Positions 23,420 through 32,756 of a stretch of 64,000 nt of DNA are shown here, in pieces. How positions within the stretch are numbered: position 1 is the stretch's first letter; every line of letters begins with the position of its first letter. The stretch is from Zarea fungicola (Eukaryota; Ascomycota; Sordariomycetes; Hypocreales; Cordycipitaceae): NCBI GenBank assembly GCA_900169235.1, contig FWCC01000140.1:248001-312000 (forward strand). Reading direction: 5' to 3'. Position numbers and translations under genes: made by a program. Below the pieces are notes generated by a model. That model made no database searches. It saw nothing but the letters and a program-made list of their open reading frames with translations, and was not told the DNA's origin.

Positions 23420-24124
23420 GGTTGCTCTCACGAGATTCCTTGATCCGCACCATAACATTTGCAACTGCGGCATTAGGCTCCTGCTTATAAGTAAGAAGAA
23501 AACCCTGTACTTTTGCCGGGCTGAATTCGTTGACTGGTACATTGATACCAAATATTTGGCCAGGGCTTTTACTTCGTAGCTGTTACAGGTACTGCATGAT
23601 TTTGTCTCAACATCTTCCTGCGATGCCGATGATCACCGTCAACCGGCGAGAAAATTGACCGGAAAATAGGCGCTACCATGTTTGAGTGACACAAACCGAA
23701 CTTGATGGTCATGTCAATGCGGCCTGGGCAACTCAGGGCCTCATTAAGCCTCTCAATATGATGCGTAGTCATAAAGAAGACGTGACATTCTTGAGAAGCC
23801 ACACCATCAAGAATGTTCAACAAACCGATAAACTAAGTCAATTTTGACCAATTGCTGGTGGTGAAGTGTTGTTCATCAGTTTTGAGCGATTGCAGAGGCT
23901 GTTGGCAGCACTCGGGCCTATAGGACCAAATTCGCGCGAGGGTGTTACTCCAGCCGTATCGATATCTTCTAATAGCACGAAGCAGGCAGGGGGAAGCTCG
24001 CCAAACAAAGTTGCCAGTGTCTCCTCGTTAGCTGCCGCCGAATTTATGCTGACGATATGGATGCGCATCTTGAAGTAGCCAGCCAATGCAAGACATGAAG
24101 AAGATTTCCCAGTTCCTGGCTTCA
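23420..24124 (-). pseudogene. BCS1-type AAA ATPase relic, truncated at the Walker A motif
   Basis: The minus strand reads, in broken frames, the AAA core of fungal BCS1-like proteins (mitochondrial inner-membrane chaperones related to Rieske protein translocation). In order: PGTGKSSSCLALAGYFKMRI (Walker A; 24124 downward), IVSINSAAANEE, CFVLLEDIDTAGVT (Walker B), LLNILDGVASQECHVFFMTT, LSCPGRIDMTIKFG, and EFSPAKVQGFLLTYKQEPNA of the C-terminal lid. Between Walker B and LLNILDG there is a frameshift and an in-frame TAG, and the C-terminal part is in a different frame. The whole BCS1 N-domain and everything upstream of Walker A is missing. Homology stops at about 24124, where NmrA-like homology begins on the other strand. 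Confidence 0.8.
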
Positions 24125-25056
24125 GCGTCTACATTCAGTCCTGATATTCATGTTCACAAGACAGACTTCAGCCCCTCGCCTCTTGCGTCTGCCTTTCGTG
24201 GGACTGACTCCATCATCTCTGCTGTGGCAACGGCGGGTGTGGAAAGTCAATTGGCGATTATTGACGCAGCTGCGAAGGCCAAGGTGAAGCGGTTTATACC
24301 CAGCGAGTACGGTGGTGATTCGGCATTGTTGACATTGGATACGGACGCCCCATTTGCGGTTGCAAAATAAAACGTTATTGGACACCTCAAGACAAAGGAA
24401 TCGGAAGGCCTATCATGGACCGCCGTCCACACTGGGGCTTTCTTTGACTACGTGAGTCAATTCGTTGTAAATACTAGTCCTGGAAGTAGACCTATAAACT
24501 GACATCTTTTGCAAAGCTTCATGAAGTGGGCTATGGAGTACTAGGCCGGGATTTAGACGCGCAGAAAGTTACAGTATTTGACTCAGGTGACAACCCGTTT
24601 GATGCTACGACTACGGTTCAAGTCGGCCGCGCCGTCGTTTCCTCGCTCCTGCATTACACGGAAACGAACAATCAACGAGTATACGTCAGTTCGTTTAGAG
24701 TAACCCAAAACCAGGTACTTGATACATTTAAAAGACTTTCCGGCAAAGAGTTTGAGGTTACTCGGGCAAACAGCCGGGAGCTCGCTGCGATGGGGAAAGA
24801 ACACCTCGAAAAGGGAGATTGGCAACAAGGCTACATAGAGGCTGTTACTGCAGCAATCTATCTCGATTCTGGTTTCTCTAATTTTGGGGAGCGGTCCGCG
24901 TATTGGAATAGAGTCCTGGATCTGCCGGCGGCGTCTTTCGAAACTGCTGCCAGGGATGTTATGGCAAGAAGGGTTGGCTTTAGAATACAGGTGTTGGTTA
25001 TCTGTATCGTTGCTACGGGTGCCAAAGAGCAGTGTGCAGAAGTGTCACGGACCTAG
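24125..25056 (+). pseudogene. NmrA/isoflavone-reductase-like gene relic, lacking N-terminus and with one stop
   Basis: Homology starts at TFSPDIHVHKTDF and continues with DSIISAVATAGVESQ, DAAAKAKVKRFIPSEYGGDS, SEGLSWTAVHTGAFFDY, an intron (24452-24516), then GVLGRDLDAQKVTVFDSGDN and VYVSSFRVTQNQVLDTF. These are consecutive landmarks of fungal NmrA-like NAD(P)-binding proteins. The Rossmann GATGxxG N-terminus is absent because the sequence switches to antisense BCS1 DNA at 24125. A TAA at 24368-24370 interrupts the frame between AVAK and NVIGHL, where relatives carry a residue such as Gln or Lys. The last ~5 codons and the stop come from the MITE starting at 25043. Everything downstream of the TAA remains open. 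Confidence 0.75.
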
Positions 25057-25159
25057 AAGGTAGATATTGGATGCTAGGGATGTCCCGCCACGGCTGGACA
25101 TTACTTAATCTTTTAAAGGTTTCTGTGGCCCAGTAGTACCTAGCACACCGGTCCTGACA
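25043..25159 (-). mobile_element. Small inverted-repeat transposon (MITE), copy 2
   Basis: 117 bp, beginning TGTCACGGACC and ending GGTCCTGACA, an inverted relative of the element at 14668-14775. Shared blocks include GGACATCCCTAGCATCCAAT (on the minus strand) and the GGCCACAGA segment. Copy 1 lacks about 9-10 bp (TACTACTGG-like) present here. No target-site duplication is visible. It forms the 3' end of the NmrA-like relic. Confidence 0.75.
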
Positions 25160-25342
25160 GCGTAGAAAAATGCAAAAAAGTAAGAAACTTTGTCTCATTT
25201 CTAGACACCCTTTCCTGTTCGTAGCAGTTGAACCCTCCCGTTTGCCGCACCAGATAGGGACACATTGATGGAGTGCAGACCCCCGACGCCTCATTCGCAA
25301 TCTCATGTCTCCCGTGGTTCAGCTTGGGACCCTGTATTCATC

Positions 25343-25648
25343 TTAGGCCTTGCAGTAGCAGTCGCAGACGCACCAACCAAGCCAGCACTCGTCCTTCCAG
25401 ATTTTCGATCCCAACTTGCAGGTTTGGCCCTTGTCCTTGGCCTCCTTCTTGCACTGGTTAAGGCATCTGTCGCCCCAGTTGGTCTGGCAGCCGCCCTTGG
25501 CCTGCCAGCTTTTAGGTGGCGCTCTCGCGTCGAGGAGCAAGTTGTCGGCGCTGTCAAACGCGGCAACAGCCTGCGTTGTGTCGTCGGCGGGGGAAGGCAT
25601 CGCCATACCAATGGCGGCCAGGCTGAGAATGAGCAACTTGGACTGCAT
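25343..25648 (-). CDS. Small secreted cysteine-rich protein
   Basis: 101 aa from the ATG at 25648. The frame is open further upstream, but this ATG begins a clear signal peptide (MQSKLLILSLAAIGMAMPSP) and has a TATA-like element 75 bp upstream. A propeptide-like acidic stretch (about residues 20-42, ending LLLDARAPP) could be cut near the Arg. The mature part has nine cysteines: C-x7-C-x3-C-x10-C-x10-C, then a dense WLGWCVCDCYCKA tail. The C-x3-C and C-x-C spacings recall cysteine-stabilised alpha/beta or killer-toxin-like folds, but I cannot assign a family. An odd cysteine number is unusual for a fully disulphide-bonded secreted peptide. Intronless. Confidence 0.7.
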   Translation of the reverse strand: MQSKLLILSLAAIGMAMPSPADDTTQAVAAFDSADNLLLDARAPPKSWQAKGGCQTNWGDRCLNQCKKEAKDKGQTCKLGSKIWKDECWLGWCVCDCYCKA

Positions 25649-25720
25649 CTTTGTCGTGGTGTGTTTGTTGAGAAATGCAAGATATAACGAGGTTGGCCAT
25701 GTCAATGGAGCGAAAACCCT

Positions 25721-25726
25721 CTTATA
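25721..25726 (-). promoter_or_regulatory. TATA-like element of the secreted Cys-rich gene
   Basis: TATAAG on the minus strand about 75 bp upstream of the ATG at 25648. Confidence 0.35.
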
Positions 25727-26876
25727 CACTGGCGCTCCCATGCCAAGAGAATAACCCCGGCTGTTATTCCACTTCAAAGTTCAGCTCAACTCCACATACA
25801 CGGCGATGGGCCGGAGTACCAGCCAAAACAGGAAGCTTCCGGACGAAAGCTGAAAGCCGTGAACCACACACAGAAACTATTTTTAAAAAAGGCCGTCGGC
25901 CTCGGCATGGTTCATGTCGCGTGAGGTAGTTTGGTTGGCGGACTTTGTACAAGACGGAGCACATGGCAAGCGGAGATCGCAATGCTTACCAGATTTCATT
26001 CTGCGCGGGGCACCATTGGTACAAGAAATAATGGACCTCTCGTAGCTTTTTGTGAAGTCTATTTTTTTATTCCTCCTGTTATTTTCAACTTGTTCCCAGC
26101 CCAGGAGGGAAGAGGAGGGCATGGTGGTTTTAGAGCTCAGACTTTTATGGCTCTCAAGGTATTATCTGTGAATTTCTTTCTGGAAATTTTAGTATAAGCC
26201 GGGAAAACGCTCAAGGCAGAAAAAAAGCCAAATCGGCTAGCCCTCAACGCTACCAACTAAAAAAATAACCCTAAAACTAAGTACAAAGTAAGCGCACATG
26301 TCCCACTCCTGTTGCCAGTACCAAGTATGGTTTAACCTACCTCTGGTCACCTACAACATAAAGTCTAGATGCCTTTAAAAAATATGTAATAAAACGAAAA
26401 GAAGATTAGCATTAATTTATAGCTTATTCTTTATATAAGGTTGTAGACATGCACAAATACCTCTTCATCGCAGCTACCTTCATGTAGCTTCAATCTACTT
26501 AAAATGAAAGCCTCATTTCCGACTACGTGTACAGTGATGGCATGGAAAATTGGCAAGGGAACGAGGCGCGTTGCTCTGGCTCAGTGACTAGTCGATGACA
26601 ATCTCAGAACTGGCCGCATTACAGGCGCGACTTAACATGCAAAGTTGCACGGAACGCGATTGGTACAAAAGCGGGAACGGTCCCTGTTTCCATACGTAAC
26701 CAGACAGAGGTACTCTCTTCTATTAATTCTTGCAGCCATGTTTTGAGATCTATAGCTATGTAATAATTCAGCTAGCCCTGTTGAATTTATCGTGGTGAGG
26801 GGCTGTTCATTACCGATTGATGTAATCGAAGTGAATGCCTAGACGTAGCAATGTATGCTTCATTGGTGTTTCTTCC
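25727..26876. other. Intergenic, no recognised gene
   Basis: Short ORFs at 25764-25982 (-), 25883-26122 (-) and 25931-26197 (+) lack motifs. AT-rich around 26380-26440. Confidence 0.35.
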
Positions 26877-27321
26877 TTATCCCAAGACTCTGAAACTTTT
26901 AATGCTCGTTTTTCCCGGGGAAATAGACAAGCACTCGCCATTTTGGACATTGCCATGACGAATTGTCGCTCCGCGACCACAATCAGTGGATCCATGGTAC
27001 AGAATAATCTCAACAGGAGGATTAAAACGACCTTGAAAACCAACTGAATACATGTCCACACCCTGGCCCCACGAGAAACATTTTCCAGAGCCGGAAATTT
27101 CTTAGTCCCTCCAAGTAAACGAAGTGTGGTCTTTGCCATCGTTGCCGCCACAAGTAGCTGAAAATGCCCATGCTGTTATGCTACTAAGCACCTGGTTTCG
27201 CTCTTCAAGCCTAAATAAAGACGTCAGTAGTGTCATAACTAGATGAATTATAAGTTTCTCACGCTGCGCCATGAGCACCAGTAAGTGCTAGACTGAGGAG
27301 AATAGGAAGAGTTGCTTTCAT
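26877..27321 (-). pseudogene. Small secreted protein gene with one in-frame stop
   Basis: ATG at 27321 opens a signal-peptide exon (27263-27321: MKATLPILLSLALTGAHG). A 79-nt GT-AG intron (27184-27262) joins it in phase to a second exon (ASITAWAFSATCGGND..., down to 26877). That exon is interrupted by TAA at 27102-27104 inside SFTWRD(stop)EISGSGKCF. After the stop the same frame continues for 74 codons: GKCFSWGQGVDMYSVGF, VEIILYHGSTDCGRG and a final strand. This pattern is typical of small beta-rich secreted fungal proteins with 4-5 cysteines. A change of one CAA codon to TAA would explain the break. No known function can be named. TATA-like element 105 bp upstream. Confidence 0.6.
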
Positions 27322-27424
27322 CGTGATGTCTTGTGACCGGTTGTTATTGGACTGTTCTAAATAGACTTTGAATTGATTGTTAAAGATTCGGATGGAAAGG
27401 TAGAAGAGAAGAAGGGGACGCTCG

Positions 27425-27431
27425 TTTTATA
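27425..27431 (-). promoter_or_regulatory. TATA-like element of the small secreted protein gene
   Basis: TATAAAA on the minus strand, about 105 bp upstream of the ATG at 27321. The promoter appears intact although the gene carries a stop. Confidence 0.4.
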
Positions 27432-30080
27432 CTTAGCCTGCGTCAGGAAAACCATGTCAATTGAGTATTATAACCAATAAAAGGTTGTGTAAATGGTATG
27501 TTATCTAGCGTAAAGCCTCACTAATCTGAGTAAGCAACATCAATTTAATTCTCCTCTAGACTATTTTTAAGTCTTGTCACCTCTACAATGTAATCTGGAA
27601 ACATTGTAAAACTAGCAGAAATAACTTGGCCACCTATAGCACACAAACAAGCAGTCCGGCAGAGGAAGATGCATGCCAAGGATATTTGAAGCCAATGAAA
27701 ACCTCTCAAGTAGTGTCCATGCTGAGTGGGTTGGCTATTCTAGTGTATTATAAGCTTAAAGTCAACTCATTCTGCATCTGTCAGACCGGAATTTGTCACG
27801 GAATTACTCCATCCAGGCTAGTGTTTACGTGTTGCATAGAGCCAAGAGCCTAGTGAGCAAGCCTTACTAAACTTATAGTGCAGCCCTTGTGCAACGACCT
27901 TCGGTGAAAGATGGAAATCGGCATTTCGCAATACTACACAGCTCTACTGAGTCTGAGAAAGCACATCAGGTTAATTCCCGCAGCCAGAAGAAGATATTTT
28001 TCCTCTGAGGTTGTCCTCTTTTGCGTGAAAGTGTTCTTGCTCTAAATTCTGTTTGACGGAAATATATATCAATGTTCTATTCTTGTTGTGTCTGCCGAGT
28101 CAGGTCAAGCAGTTATTCCTGTGAAGCCTGACTCCTGCCGCTAATGCAAGGTTATATAACATGGCAGCTATAGAGGGAAGTGGAATTTTGCACATTTATT
28201 ATTTGATTTTCCTGCTTTTAAATTCCTATATATGAAAAAGGAATTCCTCCTCTATCTATAGCTAGATGTCTTTAATTATAATAACCTATAATAGCTATAT
28301 ATATATTAGGAGACACTCCCCTTAGTACCACGCTTTATGAGTGCTAGTGCTTATACCAACAATACTCTTAAAATGGACTTCGAGACGCATTTAATCAACG
28401 GTCACCTTAGCCGGCTTGTTCTGTGAGGACACTTTGCCTGGCAGGCCACTAAGCACTCGGGTCTGATGTTGACCCTACTCATGAGAGGAAACAAGACTTC
28501 CGCATAAAAATGAGATGCTAGATATGGCAGCTGAATAATCACCACACACGTCCTAGATACAGGAGGAGGCTGTGGTGCGAGGGCCATTTTATGGGCCAGA
28601 CAGATATTCTGATCGCCCTTTACGCCTTGCGCTACTTGTTCTCTACGGCCGATCTAAAATTACTGAAGGCACTAACATGCCTGAGGGCCATGTGTAATAT
28701 ACTCAGTAAATAGCTACGTATATTGACTGGAGTTCTATTTGAAACCTAGTGCTGATGCTGATCAGCTTATTGCCCGAAGAGTAGCTCTGAAATGGGACCC
28801 GTATCGGGTGTTCAACGGGATTGAACCAGATTGGGCTGCCTGAAGCCTTACTGGTAACCCTTCTAGGTCCTAGCGGCCATCCACCCCGTGGAAGCGATTG
28901 GCTGGGGCTACGGCTTCAGTATCCCAGCTAGATGGCTGCATTTGACAAATACCTACTTGGATGCGGCTAGCGCTACAGTTTGCTGTCATTGAATGTTACT
29001 TTTCAAGACTTTATGATCCGCTGATGATATAGTTGCATCGTGTGGCGAAGGAAGACTGTATTATCCTCCACGACATATTGATATTTACTGAAGACACAGA
29101 TGGACTATGACAAGTGCTACCTCATTAATAATCCCACTATCAGAACATTCTTTTACTCTTATTTACAGGAGATGTATGCTAGTGTAACATGATGCATAGA
29201 GCGTGTCAGCTCTGTCTGTCCTATGCCTGTACTCACACGTCAAAGCCGATATATCCCACTTGCCACTCTAAGTGGTTCTGTCCAGGGTTTCATGGCTACT
29301 AGCCGCCCTCAACTAGTCATTTTTTTATATTCTACAACAATTCAAACAGCTTACCATAACCGACTGCACAGTTTTCGGGTCAGAAAGGGAAACTGAGTGG
29401 CGCTGCTTAAACAACGAGCTGTGCGGTCTTGCTAGTAATGAGGAAGCCGCGACAATAAGATAACAATACATTTATTTTGGGTTTACATTGCTTCACTGCT
29501 TTTCACTTAAACTCACCTTTAGTGCGCTTTTATCAGGCAATACTAGAGACGAGTTTACTCATATCATAGTGGATTTAGTATCCCCTTTTCTCCATACCTA
29601 TACCATTAGTAGGAGGCATAATGGGGTTAATTTTAAGGACTGGGTAGTTTCTGTAAGGTGGAGGTCGACTGGAATTATTCAGCAATGTCAGCAAGCTAAG
29701 AAGCATGTAAATCTAGTGGACTCTAAAGTATCATACGTGATTGGCTCGCTAAACTTGTAAATCATCGTTGTACCATTTAATATGGAGTAGGATGGCCACT
29801 CTAACCAAAAGCTTGACTAGCGTTTAAGCCCCAGCCACAGCAAAGACGGCAGCGAAAGACAGTATGCTTGTAAGGCCGAAGAAATAACATTCACTCCGCA
29901 TGGCATCATTGGGAGTGGAGGGGCTTCGTCATCTTGATGGCCCTATCGCAATGGAGGATTTGGAGCCTAAGCAAGGGAAGACTGTTGCGTCAGCCCGAAA
30001 AGTCTACGCGGAATATATAAACACTGCTGCTGATGTTTCGATAGTGGATCCATATAGACTTGACGCCGAATTTTTATCTT
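27432..30080. other. Gene-poor, decayed sequence
   Basis: About 2.6 kb with no defensible gene. Very AT-rich at 28200-28320. The ORFs at 29488-29760 and 29900-30082 are short and may be decayed transposon DNA connected to the relic at 30081. Confidence 0.35.
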
Positions 30081-30413
30081 GATACCTCATGGAAAGAGAA
30101 AGCTGGGCTCCATATCGAGGATCTAGCCTTGCTGCTCAAAACCTTTAAGCATGAGAGATTGCGCACCTAGCTAGCGTCGAACTTGATTCTTGCGGGTGCT
30201 ACCGCCACACGACCAGGCGCCCTGATTAGAGCGGTGCTATACGAGCATTGGGAGTTTCAGGTCTTCCCACCAATACAGGGCTCTACACGTGTAGGGCTTG
30301 CCTTAATTGTCAATCTCGAGCATATCAAGCGCGTAGCAGGGGACTTGGAGCCCGAAAAGTTTGCTTTCCGCGAAGAGGACGGACTTTTTAGTGCCTGGAA
30401 CTCAATACATTGA
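30081..30413 (+). pseudogene. Relic of a DUF3435 (FluG-domain) tyrosine-recombinase-like gene
   Basis: The frame reads KAGLHIEDLALLLKTFKHER, then LRT(stop)LASNLILAGATATRPGAL, then LYEHWEFQVFPPIQGSTR and IVNLEHIKRVAGDLEP, ending EKFAFREED. This order (EDL..LL, HERxRVQL, GATxTRPGAL, LxxxHIKR, F.F.EED) is that of DUF3435 proteins, a family that includes the tyrosine recombinases of large fungal mobile elements. A TAG at the position normally held by Gln, loss of both ends and a stop soon after FREED show that it is dead. Confidence 0.65.
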
Positions 30414-30534
30414 GAAACATTTATTTCGGGAGCATAGGCCTGTTGATGAGTCTGGAAAAAGACAACCTGCACTTAGGACCATCTGAAAGAGCTGTCTTCA
30501 CCTAGTATTGTGTAAATGCTGAACCTTGACACCA

Positions 30535-31360
30535 CCAACCTGAAGGAGCAATTGATTGCCAATGCACTTATCCGACGTTTTGACAAGGATTGCTTCTAGC
30601 GATTGATTATTGAATGGCTCATTGATGCTAATGTTTCTTTTGGTCAACCTGAGCACTGTCGGCTTTAACGCGTATTTGAGTACCTTAATCTATCTATTAT
30701 AGTGATAAATGGTTATCTTTCCTATACTATAGTCTGAAAGCGTATTATTGACCTTGATCTCTGACATAAATCACATATTATTGACTACCTTAAAACCGTA
30801 CCTGGTTAGATCTATATTGCATTTAATGGCTGGCGCTCTAGAAATTGGCATGCTTTATATAGACTTGTCTGCTTTTATATTGATAGTAATGGTGATCTAG
30901 TAAAACTTGTTCTTGGTTTGCTAGAATTGAAGATTTCGCACCTAGGTGACAACATAGTGGCATAGATTCTAGAGATTCTGGAGAGCTATGAGATAGGTGG
31001 TAAGATAGGCTATATTAAACTAGATAATGCTGCTAATATGGACATGGCCATGGAAGAAATAGTGAGAGCTCTGAACTTTATACCCTAGAGGCGGAGAATA
31101 CGATGCTTTGGCTATGTGATTAACCTAGTGGTAAAAGCCCTGTTATTTGGATATAAGTCTAAGGCCTTTGAGTCGGAGATTGACGGCGAACCGGGTTTTG
31201 ATGCTACCTAATATGAACTCTGGTGGAAAAAAGGGCCTATTGGCAAGCTGCATAATTTGGTTGTTGGTACGATCACGAAGGGTTACTGGGCACAGTACTG
31301 AGAGCCAATGCAACTCAACTTTGGTCTTAAATTGATGGAATTGAATGGATGACACCCTGG
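30535..31360 (+). pseudogene. hAT-family transposase relic with many stops
   Basis: One frame keeps hAT landmarks in order: EQLIANALIRRFDKDCF, IIEWLIDANVSFGQPEH, FEYLN, IYIAFNGWRSRNWHALY (catalytic-core strand), IGYIKLDNAANMDMAMEE, IRCFGYVINLVVKALLFG and WWKKGPIGKLHNLVV. It is interrupted by at least seven TAG/TAA/TGA codons, several where relatives have Gln or Arg, as expected after C-to-T decay. The BED finger at the N-terminus and the C-terminal dimerisation domain are not recognisable. No terminal repeats were found. Confidence 0.8.
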
Positions 31361-32708
31361 AGGACTTAACATCTTGAATATTTTTATATAGCGATGCGGT
31401 CTTCTCTAATCCTAATTGTTGGTGCATTAGTTTCTAATGTTGGCGCTAACTGGAATTGTATTCCCTTGAAAATGTAAAAGAACAGAAACCACATATTAGA
31501 GCGAAAGTAGATGAAGGCTAATCTAATGATTTTAAGGCCGTTTTCTCCAGCATATCTCGTGTGGCTTGTTTATTGTGAAGTATAATTATTGTCTAGCTTA
31601 ATATAGTAATAGAACTAATTGGGCCATATTTATCTTTGAATCTCAGCCAGTGTTGGTATTCAGGCTCTCCCTTCACTGGTAAGTCCATGATGTTGCCTAC
31701 AATAGTGGCGCAGGCCAAGGTGGAAGGGTCGCGCCAGGACTTCCTCGGGAACGGAGCGTGCAGTGGACGGCAAAGACCACAAAACCGAGGAGCATTGCCA
31801 GATGATATATAGCTTGAATGAAGATGAAAGCATTCGAGCTGTTTTTGTCGCTGTAGAAGATTTAGGTGTCGGGTCGCCTGGCCTTGATATGATCAGGGTA
31901 AAGCTGTCGGATAATGCTGCCTCTCATTAACGTGACAAAAGCAGAGCCCCCGACTTGTCTTTGTGATCCAAAGTATAATGCATGCAAAAAGCGCCAAAAT
32001 ACGCCATGATTCGTAAGACATCATAACGCCACCTATGAATCGTCCAGGTGATCAATTCAAGTCACCAAAGACAGCACGGTATTACGCAAGTCTGTCTGCG
32101 AAGGCGTGGATGGATCAGGGAGACCTTATCCTGGTGCTGCATCTGCGGCGAGCTGAAGACCTCTATTTAGTGAGCTAGATACAGTCAAAGCTTTCTCCAT
32201 TACTTCTGCCATAAATGAATACATAATAAGACTGACTATTGCCTAGCCAACGAAAGCGCAGGATGGCTGGTCAGCCGGATGCCGTTTTTCTTTTCTTTAA
32301 TGGTGCATAGCTGTAGTGGCCATTTTAGCCACCACAGAGGCCTTCCATAGGAGAATGGACCCGACTACCTGCATTACAACGCTTCTGCGCAGATGTAATG
32401 TTATGATTGCGAGCAAATGGGCAAAGCATGTAGCACACGGCCGGGCTTCTGTAAGCCAGACCTGAGCGCCATGTACTTTTTATTAAGCCATTATATAATA
32501 ATTAACTAGTTAATAAATTAATATTATAATAATTATCAATGTTTCTTTATAACTAGTCTAAATAGTATATTAAAGTATTTTTAAACTATATCCTAATTCT
32601 CTTCTTATATAATTAACAATATAGTGGACTAAATTCTTAGTAGAATTTTAGCCTAGCTAGCTTTACAAGTAAACTCTTACTTAGCGTCACGGTCGGAGCC
32701 TACTGGAT
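31361..32708. other. Decayed, AT-rich DNA left of the assembly gap
   Basis: No gene recognised. 32480-32660 is extremely AT-rich (strings of TTAATTAATATTATAATAATTA type), as in RIP-affected transposon remains. Confidence 0.4.
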
Positions 32709-32756
32709 NNNNNNNNNNNNNNNNNNNNNNNNNNNNNNNNNNNNNNNNNNNNNNNN
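32709..32756. other. Assembly gap (48 Ns)
   Basis: Run of N. The true length is unknown. It lies inside an AT-rich, probably repetitive stretch. Confidence 0.98.

Noticed and set aside
14668..25159. A 10.5-kb transposon bounded by inverted repeats
   Set aside because: Each copy has its own terminal inverted repeats, and the left copy has its own target duplication, so they are two independent small insertions in opposite orientation.
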